Counted from the stretch's first letter, positions 35,109-46,519 are shown. The stretch: DNA of 64,000 nt from Trichosporon coremiiforme (GCA_039545355.1 BCJJ01000026.1:434001-498000); one strand, 5' to 3'. Program-made: numbers and translations. Notes: generated by a model not told the origin, from the letters alone.

Positions 35109-35484
35109 ATATCGCACGTCAGGTCGATGCATTAGATAAAGAAGTTCCGTGGAATGATCGGCGCGCGGCTCGCGCTGGCCGCGCATCTTCGCAGCATGGG
35201 ACAATTGACTGGACCGGCTGGCTGCTAGTGGGGAGTGCTTACTCAACCTGCCAGGTTCGACCAGATGGTGTCTTCCCTCCTCACCCTTTGAGACCCCAAT
35301 GTGTCTTCCTCCGGACGTCGCCGTGTCTTCCTCACCCCACCACGCTACTGGCTGCTGCGAACGTCCAACGTCCATATCCTCACTCAACTGTCCCACTTAT
35401 TCTTCTAACACTCTCTCTGCTCTAGCATACTTAACCTCAAGACCAGTTCGCAAATTGACCCGTTGAGCCTCAATACGCCACGCC
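35109..35484. other. Intergenic, promoter of MER3
   Basis: About 375 bases between two tandem plus-strand genes. Nothing coding is seen. C/T-rich sequence precedes the MER3 start. Confidence 0.5.
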
Positions 35485-38400
35485 ATGGGCCCCAGCGAGG
35501 ATCTCATCCAGCGCCTGCGCAATGGCGGCGACCGGCCAGCAAGTCGTCAAGGCCCAGCGCCCAGGAGCCTCATTGAGCCCCGCTTCGACCCATCGAGATT
35601 CAGCAGCCCCTTGCTAGGAAATAGTGCTCTGGCAACACCTCTCCGGCCCCGCATCATTGATGACATCTCGCGACCAATTCCACAGGGACGCGGGCTCGAT
35701 GAACTCTTCCCTCACACTTCCCACCTCACCCCACCCCTGTCCAGCTCTCCACCATCTCGTCGCCAAATCAACTTCTACGACCATGACTCCGATCGCAATC
35801 CGCCCGCGCCCATCAGTTTCACTAACTTCGCGCCCAAGCCAGCACAGGCCCCAGCGACACCAGTACACCAGCTGTCATCAAGCATCGGCCGCTATGAGCT
35901 TCAACCCCATACGTCTTCAAGCAGCCATGAAGGGTATGAAAAAGGACAGCGACTACTCTTCGATCAGGATCCCGCTTCGCAGTCTCAGATGCCCTCGCCG
36001 CCCATCGAAGAGTTGACGGCTGCGGACGACACTTTCTTCGAGCCCGCCCAGCATCCGCCTGCAACTCAGGGAGCCCAAGCCCAGTTTCAACAGATGGCAG
36101 AGTCTGAAGACGAGTATGCAGTGGACGACCAGTGGTTTGAGTCGGCCATGGCTGAAGTTGACCTCGACCGGATACAGAGTAAGTCCTCGTCGGGGCAGCA
36201 CTCACGCTCCGCGCCGCTGCCAGTTGCCAGACCTGGTCCTGAGCGAAACATTACCCGGTCCCCGTACTTCCCGTTAAGCTCTCAAGTACCTCAGACGCAG
36301 CAGCTCGGTCAGTTGCGCAGCTCGTCGCGTCTCAACAACACGTCAAGCTCGGTGACTTTTCCCAAGCGACCTGGCTCTGGGCTCCAGATGCGGCCAAACG
36401 CCGCCACCCCGCCGTTACTGACACCTACGCCTCGCAAGGCGTTTACAACCAGGCAACACAACCGGTCACACGAGCCATCAGAGCCTGCAGACACCAGTGG
36501 CCTGGTCCCTGTGTCTGATCTTGGTACGTCTGTTGTCATGCTGCTGACGCTGATCGCAGATACTCACGAGGAAACCCGGCTGTTCTTTTTCCAGCACTTC
36601 AACAAGATGCAAAGCGCAGTCTTTGAGGCTGCTTATCGCTCCGACGAGAATCTCGTGGTGTCAGGTGCGTGTCTGTTGACCTTTTGGTGTCTGACGAACA
36701 GCGCCGACTGGGTCAGGTAAGACAACAGTCTTTGAGCTAGCATTCCTTCGTATGCGCTCCCTCCACTGCTCCGAGAGACCATTGGCAATCTACATGTCTC
36801 CGACGAAAGCTCTTTGCTCTGAACGGGCAAATGACTGGTCTTCTAGACTGGGAGCCATGGGAATTGCATGTGCGTGCTACTCCTGTCTCCATGAAACTGA
36901 CAGGCAGGTCTCGAATTTACAGGTGACACGGATTTTTCTGCTCTTTACAACCGTGTGCGCACTGTTGATCTGGTGGTGACTACGGTTTGTATTGTGAGTG
37001 AGTGTGAGCTGACTGGCAGCCTGAGAAATGGGACTCGGTGACTCGCCGGACTTCAATGAATCGCATTCTGAACCGACTTCAACTGATGATGATCGACGAG
37101 GTTCATACTCTACACGAGGCACCTCGCGGTGCCACATTGGAGGTTGTGATCTCAAGAATGAAGAGTCGAGGTGATGCTGTCCGGTTCGTGGCAGTCCCTG
37201 CCACAGTACCGAACATCGACGACATCGCACGCTGGATCGGCAACTCGAATGCCCCTCCCCGCTCAGAAAAAGACAGCAACAACCCCGTTGCACGCATGCC
37301 GAAAGCTCGTGTATTCAAGGTGTGCCACTTGTCCAAGAAGTCAGCTAACGCAAGTTTGGCGAAGAAATGCGGCCTGTGCCTCTCAAGAAGGTCACTGTCG
37401 GCTATGACTGTGGCAACGGCAACAAGTTTGCTTTCGACTCTCGGTTGGACAAGGAGCTCTTCCCGATTCTTACGAGATACGGGGAGCAACGACCAATTCT
37501 AGTATTCTGCGCTACTCGCAAGGGATGCCAGGCGACAGCGGGCAAGATGGCTAAGCAATACGAGGAAGCTCTCAATTCAGGTCAAGCACTGCCTTGGGAT
37601 CACCGAAAGAAGTACGTTGCCACTAGTAGTCACCGAGCTCACGAAGCAAGTGAACGCATAAACCTGCAGGACCAAAGTATCCAGGCTTTCACCAAGTACG
37701 GGGTCGCCGTACACCACGCCGGCTTGGACCACCTGGACCGCCGTGAGATCGAACAAGCCTTCAAGAATTCGAAGCTCCACCTTCTTGTGGCAACGTCAAC
37801 GCTGGCCGTGGGCGTGAACCTTCCGGCACACCTTGTCGTGATCAAGGGTACCTCCATGTGGAATGGGCAAGGTTTCCGAGAGTACTCAGACATCGACCTT
37901 CAGGTGAGTGACACAAAGTGGCAACTCTAAACTGACAAAAGCAAATGATGGGCCGCGCGGGGCGACCACAGTATGACACCTCTGGAACCGTCGTCGTCAT
38001 GTGCGAACGAGCGCAAGTCTCCAGGTATCAGCAGATGCTTGATTCGCGCATGGTGCTTGAAAGTTGCTTGCACGAGAACCTTACAGAGCGTGAGTTGCGT
38101 TTCAGTTCTAGTTCGTCAGCTGACGAGAAAGACATCAACAGCGAAATTGGGCTGAGGACTATCACATCGTTGAGAGAAGCTCAAGACTGGCTGAAACGGT
38201 AAGTTCTCGAGTGGGTGCCCGCTCAATGCTGGTTTCAGATCTTTCCTCTACATTCGCATCCAGCAGAACCCGAAGCAATACGTCAACAAGGTCGCCAAAG
38301 ACCAATCTCGGACGTGGGACGAAACATTGGAGTCCTACGTGGAGGTGAGGCTCAGCTGCCACATGAGCTGACGGAAAGAATGCACTGCAGAACCTCGAGT

Positions 38401-40303
38401 CGCAAGTTCTTGTATCGAACGACGACGACGACGACGACTATGCTGGGTCTTCGCGCAGAGTACTGCGCCTGACGCCTATGGGAAAGATTATGGCCCATAA
38501 CTTCATTTCCTATGACACGGTGAGTTGTTCGGTCAGGCTTTGCTTACAGTTCGCAGATGTGCAACATTATGACCATGAAGCACGACGCAGACCTTAGGAC
38601 GCTGTTGGAGATTCTTGCTGGATCAGAAGAGTGAGTGGCACACGAATGACCTCTCACCTTTTTTTAGGTTCTCATCCATTCGCATCCGTCAAGGCGACAA
38701 GGGGATGCTCAACAAGCTTCGTGTCAGCGAAGATATCCGTTTCCGGCTCGTAGAAAGCGTCAAGTCATACGCAGACAAGGTCTTCCTGTACCTGCAGGTA
38801 ATCTTCGGTAATGTCAGCCTGGACAAGTTCGCCACGAAAACAGAGAATGGCACACCAATGCAAATACAGCTGGCGATCTACAATTCAGCGCCGCGCATCG
38901 CGAAAGCCATTCTACTCGTGGCTACCGAGAAGGAGTACGGTGGTGCAAGTCGTGCAGCTCTGGAGCTGGTACGAACAGTCAACGGCATGGCCTGGGAAGA
39001 CTCTGCCACCATCTTCCGCCAGATTGATCAGATTGGCCCGAAATCCATCTTGGTACTGGATGCGAATGGGATAACAAGTGAGGTTTCCCATTGTGGAGCC
39101 CAACTAATTGGCAGGCTGGGACAAGCTGCTCGCGCTCCATGCCAGTAGACTGGAGATGTGGCTCAATCGCCAGACTCCTTTCGGATTCGAGGTTTTGAGT
39201 CAAGCTAAACAGCTGCCCAGGTTCTATCTCACAATAGGGTACGGCTGTGACTGCTTCGCGTCGCTGATGTTGCAGTCTGGACAAGGGTGATCAGTGCGAC
39301 GACCCGGAGCCAGCAATCCGTAAAGGGAGCGACGGGTGGCCAATCGCGCGGCTGAGGGTCACGGTTGTGTGCAGAGGTGTATACAACTCTGCTGCAGCAA
39401 AGAAGACAACCAAGACCAGTGCAAGCAAACGTAAGAGCAAGAAGAAGTACAGGACAAAGGACTCGTACCAGTTCAGCATCCTCTTTGTGACTTCCGACAA
39501 CAATCGTTTCATCGATCTGCGCCGCATCGAGTGAGCCGCATCAACCACTGGAAATGCTGACATAAGTACTGAGGATCTGGCTGACGACGATAACGAGATG
39601 ATCGTAAACGTCAAGCTGTGCTCACCTACCGAGTCTGTCATCGCCATCGCCGGAAGTGCGTAGCTACTTAGCAGCGAAGCTGACGTGCAGTCGAGGAGAA
39701 GGCGGGCTTGACCACCACGTTCGAGTACAAGCCTCGAGTTCCCCGTCACATGTTCCCAACTGAAGAAGAGCTGGTGAGTGACAAGTGCGAGAACGTCACT
39801 GATGAAAGCGTCGACGACATGCCGCAGACTGCCCTGAGAAGAACGCTCCGGACACAGGGGCGGAGCACCACCAGCCGACCGCTCCAAGCTCATCGGAAGA
39901 CCGTCACTCTCCTTCTGCGCCGACCGCGGTCCGTAAGGGTCGCTGGAAGCACTGTCCGCCGGCCGCCGAATCTGAGGAAGAGGTCGACGAGTTAGAGAGC
40001 AGCAGCAGCAGCAGCAGCGGAGAGGAGCTAATCGACCTTACTGCGAGGAAGCGGCGCAAGGGCAAGAGCAAGAGTCCCACCGGATCTCAAGCTCCCAAGC
40101 GTTCGAAGGGTTCGCTGAGCGCCGCCGCCCGGAAGGCAATCCTCGACAACAGTGACACAGCGAAGAAACCGGTAAGGCTGGGTCCAACGTGGGCTACCCG
40201 AAGCGGCGGTGGCGCGAGGTGGGAGTCAGCCTTGCTAACGATCCAGAAGAGAACGCCTTCCATACTCAAGCGCGTGCTGCTCCCGCGAAACGTCCGTGAC
40301 TAA
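35485..40303 (+). CDS. MER3: Meiotic DNA helicase Mer3/Hfm1
   Basis: Seventeen exons encode 1394 aa: 35485-36523, 36560-36664, 36702-36869, 36908-36984, 37020-37319, 37355-37903, 37942-38198, 38239-38344, 38391-38519, 38557-38630, 38668-39077, 39115-39238, 39276-39530, 39567-39655, 39691-39773, 39809-40171, 40247-40303. A disordered N-terminus of about 345 residues precedes a Ski2-like superfamily 2 helicase: Walker A APTGSGKT (382-389), DEVH box (489-492), motif VI QMMGRAGRPQYD (747 on), then winged-helix and Sec63-like parts (LRLTPMGKIMAHNFISYDT, MAWEDSATIFRQIDQIGP). The C-terminus is Lys/Ser-rich with an AGC7-coded serine run. Mer3/Hfm1 unwinds recombination intermediates and promotes interfering meiotic crossovers. 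Motif III reads PAT rather than SAT (Pro523). Many introns have weak donors, and four end in AAG. The final exons are less certain than the helicase core. Confidence 0.88.
38421..38438 (+). repeat. GAC trinucleotide repeat (six units) in MER3 exon 9
   Basis: Six perfect GAC codons giving six Asp in a row, a simple-sequence run that may vary in length between strains. Confidence 0.9.
39998..40018 (+). repeat. AGC trinucleotide repeat (seven units) in MER3 exon 16
   Basis: Seven perfect AGC codons giving seven Ser between acidic stretches in the disordered C-terminal tail. Confidence 0.9.
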
Positions 40304-40398
40304 GGAGCGGCAGCTCAGTTTAGTGCCTACTGAGCACGCTTCTCATGTGCAATAGTACCATGGTGAGAATGCATATGCAAGAGTATTGTTGTGCTAGA

Positions 40399-42328
40399 TT
40401 AGAGTGCTGGGTGATATGATCGAACTCTGGTCTGTCAGCTGGAAGATCTGATACTGTAACTCACTTGGAGAAGTAGAAAGGTTTCTGGTGCTTTAAGCTG
40501 AGGCCCAGTGCCTCGCCGGTAGCAAGATTGATGCTGGCGTAGTGATCGAGGTCGAGTTTGTTCCATCGGCCGCGCTGCGTCTCCTTGAGGGTAAGCTCCA
40601 TCTCGAACTCGTACTTTGGCATGTTCTCTCCGGGCTCAAGGAGCTCCGTGATGACGACCTTGGGGTGTTTCCGTTTCTTCTGCAGCTGGTGATGCGTAGT
40701 GTTGGAAGGGCTAGTGGGTTTGACAGGGCTCGTGCGACCGTTCGTCGTCGCCTTGGTCGGGCTGGTCGGCACCTGTTGCGTCTCCGGCTCGTCCTCGTCC
40801 TCATCCATGCGGACCAGGCGCCAGCGGCCGACGTGTAAGCCCTTGGCACGGAGGCTCGGCTTGAGCATCGGCACGACGTCAGACGGGTGGTCCGTGGTGA
40901 GGAACGACAGCACCGTGCCGTTGGGGTAGAAGCGGAGGAAGCGGTGATAAGTGACTGCGAGTCAGTTCCACCCCAACGAGAAAACTCACTCATGTGCGTG
41001 ATGGCGACCCATTCCTCACCAGCTCCGGGACGGATGTAGTGGCAGACGGCGATGTAGACGCCGTCCATGCGCAGGCGCTCCTCCTCGACGAAGACCGAGC
41101 GCCACTCGCCTCGGTGCTTTTGGTTCAACTGGGGCACGGTAATGTCGCGCAGCATTGGCGGCTTATACACCACCTTGACGAGGTGGTGCCAGAGGCTGGT
41201 GTGCTCCGTCAAGAGCCTCGCGCGCCAGCACGTGCTTCCGAAACGCTCCACGGCGCAAACATCCAGATGGCGGAAGATGCGGTCCATAATCTCCGCCGGC
41301 AGACTCGCGATGGGTAACGGCAGCTCGGCATCGAGGGGCGCAAACTCCTCGAGACGGGAGTGTTCCCACTCCTCCCCCGTAGCTGGGTTAGCTCCCTTGG
41401 CATGAGCGTATTTGTCGATCAGCGCCGTCAGTCGCGACGTGGGAGCGAGTGGCCGCGCATAATCCGCCTCCAGCTGGATGTGTCTCGTAAACTGATACTC
41501 CCGCTCGCTCGGTCCACGGGGGTCGACAATGTCCGCGCTGGTCGCTCCTTCCTCCTCGGCCGCTGCGGCCGTGTTCGCCTCGACCTCGGCTCTAGCGCGA
41601 GCCTCCCGCTGATATGCCCGGTCGACATTGTCGTCCATCTTGAACGCGTGTCGGTAGAGCTTGAGCGCATCGTTCAGGCGGCCTTGCTGCTCTGCCTCCA
41701 CAGCTTGCGTGTACACCTCCACGGCGGCGAGGGGGTTGCGCCGCACCCGCGGAGCACGGAAGGGGATTTTAGCCCCTGACGTTGAGGCGGGCGCTGGCGT
41801 CGCTTCGAGACCTTGTCCGGCCAGACGGGCGGGGAGGCCGATACCGGTGACCTTCTTCGGCGAGACGGGCGCGGCGCGGCGTTCAGGCGAGCGCGACTGT
41901 TCCGGGGAGATGACCCGGGTGAGCTTGACCGGTGAGGTCGGAGCTGGCTTTTCGGCCCCGACGGCGGAGACAAGCGCCTTGCCCTTGCCCTTGTCGATCT
42001 TATCCTCCGGCGGTGCCGGCGCAGTCGTCCACTTGACCGGTCCCACGTCGACAGCGCCGGGCCGCTTGGCAGCAACCTCCTCCTTCCATTCTCGTCGGAA
42101 GCGTTCGAGCTCATCGTCTGCGACTGCTCCCGCTGGCGCTGGCGTCGGTGCACCAGACACAGAGCGCGAGTTGAGCTCGCTCGTGTCGATCTCGCTCGGC
42201 GTCGCTGAGCCGCTGCTGCTGGCCGGCGTGCCGGGTGTTCCGGGCGTGCCCTCCGTGCCCGCGGCGAGCGACGCCTTGGGGTCTGACAGGTCGAGGCGCT
42301 GCAGGCGGTCCGATATCGGTTCGACCAT
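40399..42328 (-). CDS. HRT3: F-box protein of the Fbxo9/Hrt3 type
   Basis: Three minus-strand exons (42328-40990, 40954-40465, 40426-40399) encode 618 aa. The last exon, nine codons with the stop, restores the family C-terminus FYFSKVRSY. A disordered N-terminus of about 190 residues is followed by a TPR/MIT-like helix pair (about 196-240, ALKLYRHAFKMDDNVDRAYQ), then an F-box at about 335-385 (LPAEIMDRIFRHLDVCAVER) that would bind Skp1 in an SCF ubiquitin ligase. The remainder is the Fbxo9/Hrt3 domain with RWGG-free but typical words YHRFLRFYPNGTVLSFLT and KGLHVGRWRL. Human Fbxo9 targets Tel2 and Tti1; substrates here are unknown. Its start is 320 bases from MED10 in divergent orientation. 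It is much longer than yeast Hrt3 (344 aa) because of low-complexity insertions. Confidence 0.88.
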
Positions 42329-42648
42329 GGTGGAGTTGGTGATTAGCTCAGCGGACTCTGAGCACTCGAAATGACGCCAACCGGACATTGCCAGGGACGC
42401 CGAGCCATCTGCCGCCGCATGCCGTATCTGGTCCCGCGACGAAGTTGCTGTTGTTCTTCTGTTGTCCATCTCGACCGAGCGACGCATCCTACCTTCGACA
42501 CTCTGTATCGCTGCGACACATTACTCTCGATCGCAGACACATTCTAAGCACAAAGCGCAAACGACACCAATAGAAAAGCGAAATTGCCTGACCTGCCGCA
42601 CGAGATCAGGATTGTGTATTGGACCGACCTCCACCTTCGCCCACTATC
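42329..42648. other. Divergent promoter between the F-box gene and MED10
   Basis: 320 bases between the two start codons with no coding sequence; a shared control region is likely. Confidence 0.5.
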
Positions 42649-43325
42649 ATGTCACTGCCTTCCCCCGCGCCGAGCCCGAACACGGACCAGGGCACTGTCC
42701 GCGCCGAGGTCGAGAACCAGCTTCTCAAGCTCGCGCAGGACCTCTATGAGATGGAGGTGTGCGCTGGAGAAGTGAACCCTGGCATGGAAGACAAAGTGCC
42801 CGAGTATCTGTGAGCCTTTCTCGAGCTGCGTACCACTGGTCAGAGCTAACGACAGCACAAAGATCAACCAGTCGTTCATCAACCTCGCCAACATGGCGCC
42901 CCAGGTGACGGACTCCGTCCCGCGACTTGTCGTCGAGTGAGGACATCTTTGGCGCATAAGACATGGTAGCTAACGATCAGCCTCATCGATCGCTACCGAA
43001 ACCCGCACACGTACACGAAGACGGCGCTGTCGCGCGCTACCGGCGAGAACCAGTACGCCCTTGGACGTGTTCTGGGTCTGGAGGTGAGTCACGAGGTTGC
43101 GATACACGGTACAGTCAGCTAATGTTGCAGAGTTTCAGACGGCAGCTCGAAGGTGCCGTCGGCGAGGCGTTTCCCGACGTGCCGTTGCCCGAGCGGCAAC
43201 ACCACCCGTTGCCTACCGAAGGCGCAGAGCAGGAGGGCGAGCAGGGCAACGGCCTCAACGGCGAGCACCAGTCGGCGCAGAGCACCAACGGCGGCGTGGA
43301 CGTAGAGCCCAAGACTGAGTCGTGA
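42649..43325 (+). CDS. MED10: Mediator complex subunit 10
   Basis: Four exons (42649-42809, 42856-42936, 42981-43083, 43131-43325) encode 179 aa. The Med10/Nut2 core runs from about residue 17: VENQLLKLAQDLYEMEV, KINQSFINLANMAP, then LIDRYRNPHTYTKTALSRAT, the most conserved motif of the family, and LGRVLGLESFRRQL. After about residue 135 the sequence is Glu/Gln/Gly/Asn-rich and disordered. Med10 belongs to the middle module of Mediator, which links activators to RNA polymerase II. The core length fits the family; the tail is an extension. It converges on the mL40-like gene with about 220 bases between stops. Confidence 0.93.
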
Positions 43326-43543
43326 TCTTTTGTTTGTAAATACACAGCCACATCATACCCGGCACCTCGCGATACCCCACATACAACACAAAACCCATAT
43401 CCTAGATAATGGTTATCAATGCATATGCTACCAAAAGTTGCTAGATTCGTTGCGTTGCGATGCTGGAAGAGAAGATGGAAGGCTGATGTCAGCTGATCAT
43501 CACATGTATTAGCTCAACACTCACTGGCCTGAGACGAGCTGGT

Positions 43544-44152
43544 TTAGAGCACGTTGAGCGGCCTGACCCAGTCGTAGTTCCATCCCTTCCCCCTGCTGTC
43601 AACCGGGACCCAAGCCTCGCGAGGAATGAGGCCGTCAACGCGAGCCTCGAGGAAGCGGCTCTCGGGCGTCTTCTTCTTGCCCTGCTCGATACCCTGGAGA
43701 GCGGCCTGGTAGGCAGCGGGACCGTGGTTCATGCGCTGCATAGCGCGCGTGTAGACGGTACGCGGGATCTCTCCCTTGCCCTGAACACCACCCGTGAGAG
43801 CGTCGAGCTCGTTGCACGCCTCCTCCATGGCGCGGTACTTGGCCGCGACGGCGCGCTGACGCTTCTCGCGCTTCTCGCGCTTGAAGAGCTGCCAAGCACG
43901 CTCGATAGTCTCGTGCGCCTCGTTGTTGGGAATGACGGCACGGAGACGCTCCTCAAATTCGTAGCGGCGCGCACCGATCGGGGAGGAGTTGCGCGGCGCA
44001 ACGCTGTCGGGCGGGTAGAGGTAGTTGCGGATGATGTCGACACGGGTGTCGGTCGACTGGGCGGTGTGCGGGTTGTGGCCGGCCATGCCACGGACGGCAC
44101 GGAGTGTCGGGGCGGCGACGCGGGCGCGCGACGAGGACGCGAGAGCCGACAT
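43544..44152 (-). CDS. Mitochondrial large-subunit ribosomal protein, mL40-like
   Basis: An intronless minus-strand frame of 202 aa. The N-terminus (MSALASSSRARVAAPTLRAV) is a good mitochondrial targeting sequence. The body contains IRNYLYPPDSVAPRNSS, AVIPNNEAHETIERAW and a basic helix (FKREKREKRQRAVAAKYR), the pattern of the mL40/MRPL28 family of fungal mitoribosomal proteins. The C-terminus is ordered and aromatic (GWNYDWVRPLNVL). The exact mL number is my best guess from these blocks. It is one of the few single-exon genes in the window. Its start lies about 460 bases from that of the MAPEG gene in divergent orientation. Confidence 0.75.
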   Translation of the reverse strand: MSALASSSRARVAAPTLRAVRGMAGHNPHTAQSTDTRVDIIRNYLYPPDSVAPRNSSPIGARRYEFEERLRAVIPNNEAHETIERAWQLFKREKREKRQRAVAAKYRAMEEACNELDALTGGVQGKGEIPRTVYTRAMQRMNHGPAAYQAALQGIEQGKKKTPESRFLEARVDGLIPREAWVPVDSRGKGWNYDWVRPLNVL

Positions 44153-44614
44153 TTTTTGTTTGTCTAGGTGTGGTGGTTGGTGGTGTCCGTCGAGTCCGGC
44201 GCCGAAGTCGAGCTCGTCTGCCGATCGGGTGCTGGTGGACTTCGAAATCTCGAGCAGCGGAGAGAGGCAAGATTCCGGCGATTCGGCGAAAAAAAACGGT
44301 GGCCCTTGAACGCACGCGAGAGTAGCATGGACGACTTGTCACGTGAGATAGGCTGGACTGGGCGCTCTCGGCCCTGCAACGGTCATGTAAACATGGATGA
44401 CGTCAAGCCCAACCTTCCCGACGATGTCACTGGATGTTCTGCACTCTGCGATCCCCGGGTGTCCCAGAATCTCTCCGCATCTCACCTGACAGTGACTGAC
44501 AGCCTGGCAACCCCCTTATAAGCGGACACAAACAACGCTCCGACCACTTCCTCCGCTATCAACACTTGTAACAAGTCTTCTGACCCGCCTACCACCCGTC
44601 AAACACTAGCAACA
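44153..44614. other. Divergent promoter between mL40-like and MAPEG genes
   Basis: No coding sequence is seen. A TATA-like element lies at 44516-44522 for the plus-strand gene. Confidence 0.5.
44516..44522 (+). promoter_or_regulatory. TATA-like box of the MAPEG gene
   Basis: TTATAAG about 95 bases upstream of the ATG at 44615, in the same relative place as the TATA-like box of the MDR gene at 8144. Confidence 0.4.
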
Positions 44615-45743
44615 ATGCCCGGCACCCTTGAGCACCAGCTCGGCCTTCACGTCGTCGAGAACTACTCGTTCTACGCGGTCCCCGCCGCCTTCCTCAGCGC
44701 GTAAGTTCGGTGGCGATCTTGCCATTGATATGGGGAGGAATGCTGCTGTTTGGCAGATCTTGGCGCGGCCGGAGCAGTGGCGACCGTTCCACAAGCTTGC
44801 CCGCGATCAGCTCGAGTGTTGCTCGGCTTGCGGACGTCAAGCGAAGCATACCAGCGAACGTGCGGGTTGACCTCTATCCACTGTTTTTCTCCGTTTCACG
44901 CTCTGCCTAGCCATTTCCTTCCCTGAGCACCTTTCCGCCGCTAACCGTGGCTCGGACAACGCTAACAGACAAGTTTCGCGCCGCACTTGTTCGCGATCAT
45001 GCTCGTGAACAACCGCCGCGCCCCCGGCGGCAAGGGCTTCAACCTTTCCGTGAGTTCCACTTTTTTGAGCTGCCGGCGTTCGAAAGTTGCTCCGACTGTT
45101 GCATCATGCTCGCGTGGGAAGCGTCACTGGCGGCATCTACTCCCGTCCACTGACGGATGGTCCATCCTCGGTCATTCGGTCAGGCAGACGTCACAGTCCC
45201 TGCAGTCCCGATGTGCCCCAGGTCGGATTGCATACGCACGGTCGGCTTGATCGGGCGAGCAGTGCCGATGGACGAGTGCCTTTTCTGCATCGCCGACAGT
45301 ATGCACGGTGGCAGCTTGAGGGAGAATGGAAGCTGACCTGCAGATGCCCAGGAAGACTCGCGAGTTCGTCTCCGAGTGCCAGCTCACCCCCAAGGACCAG
45401 GACCGCTTCCAGCGCGCGGAGGCTGCCAACGACAACGGCTTCGTCTCGCTTCCCTTCTTCGCTGCTGCCATCGTCGCTGGTAACCTCGCCAAGCTCCCCA
45501 ACAAGACCCTCAACAACATTGCCGCGCTCTACGTTGGTTCCCGCATCGCCTTCAACATGCTCTACATCTTCGGCACGACCAGTGAGTACCCCATTAATTC
45601 TCTGATGCCGCGTGTTTGGGGGGCGGAAGCTGACCACAGACGCCTCCGGCATCGCGCGCTCCGTCGCCTGGCTCGCGGGCATGGGCGGCTGCCTGTCGCT
45701 CTTCGTCCAGGCCGGCAAGGCGTTCCAGAAGGCTATCCTCTAA
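44615..45743 (+). CDS. MAPEG-family membrane protein
   Basis: Four exons (44615-44700, 44974-45049, 45344-45581, 45640-45743) encode 167 aa. The protein has three to four hydrophobic helices: YSFYAVPAAFLSA at the N-terminus, FFAAAIVAGNLA and AALYVGSRIAFNMLYIFG in the middle, and a C-terminal helix GMGGCLSLFVQAG. The motif RAEAANDNGFVSLPFFAA matches the ERxxxAHxN-like signature of MAPEG proteins (membrane-associated proteins in eicosanoid and glutathione metabolism). Fungal members of this subgroup are uncharacterised; glutathione transferase or peroxidase activity is possible but not shown. The first two introns (273 and 294 nt) are several times longer than most introns here, and intron 1 ends in AAG, the only acceptor keeping the frame. 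Confidence 0.8.
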
Positions 45744-46519
45744 GCGATCCTCTATGCGTCCTGTTTCCGTCCTGTACGCATAAACACACATAATAAGTAC
45801 GAGTAGCAAGTGCACGAGAAGAAGAGAACGATGCATCTCGATGACATCTAAGCCCAAGTCGCGAATCTGAAACAGGCCGCGTGTTGTGGCGTCGGCTCGT
45901 TCCGTTATCTGTAAGCGCAGCCGAGCGAGAGCAACGTCTCGTGCCTTTGTGGCGCTGAGTGTTCGACAGCGTGACGGTTGCTTACAAGAACAATGGCGCT
46001 GATGGCGTTGGGAAAAGCTCGTCCCATGGGTGCTCATGGGTCCAAGGGGCATAAGGTACGCAGAGACCACAGTGCTTCGAACGCTTCCCGACCACGACAA
46101 GATCAGAAAGTGACTGTTTGGGGACGCTCTGCCCTTGTCCGGCGGCGCCGGCGAACCGGGAACGTTCCGTCCGCCGTAGTGCTGAAACGGTGCTCTGTGA
46201 CCGGTCGCTCTGGGCGTTCGTCGACGTCGATCCGGCTGGCCCTGAAGGGCGTGGTGATGAAAGCAGAACGATACATGAATGGCGTTACTGAAAGACACGG
46301 GGTGGTAGAAACTACAGAGAATGAGAGGAAACTGGTAACCCTGGTTGGCAGACTATGAGAAGAAGAGGGCCCTTTCAGAGGGCGTTATGTGGCGACGCGT
46401 ATCTGGGTGTCTGGGTGCTGGGGTGGCAGTGGTATAGAGAGAAATCGTTGGCATTGTTCGTTTCAGAACTCGTCTCTTGAAGCAGCGGCGGCGTTTCAGG
46501 GGGTTAGGACCAAGTGCAC
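45744..46519. other. Convergent intergenic region
   Basis: About 775 bases between the stops of the MAPEG gene and the 984-aa gene. Open frames there are antisense pairs without support. Confidence 0.5.

Noticed and set aside
36701..36720. An intron starting at the GTAAGA after GGGTCAG in MER3
   Set aside because: Reading through gives the intact Walker A motif APTGSGKT, so these bases are coding.
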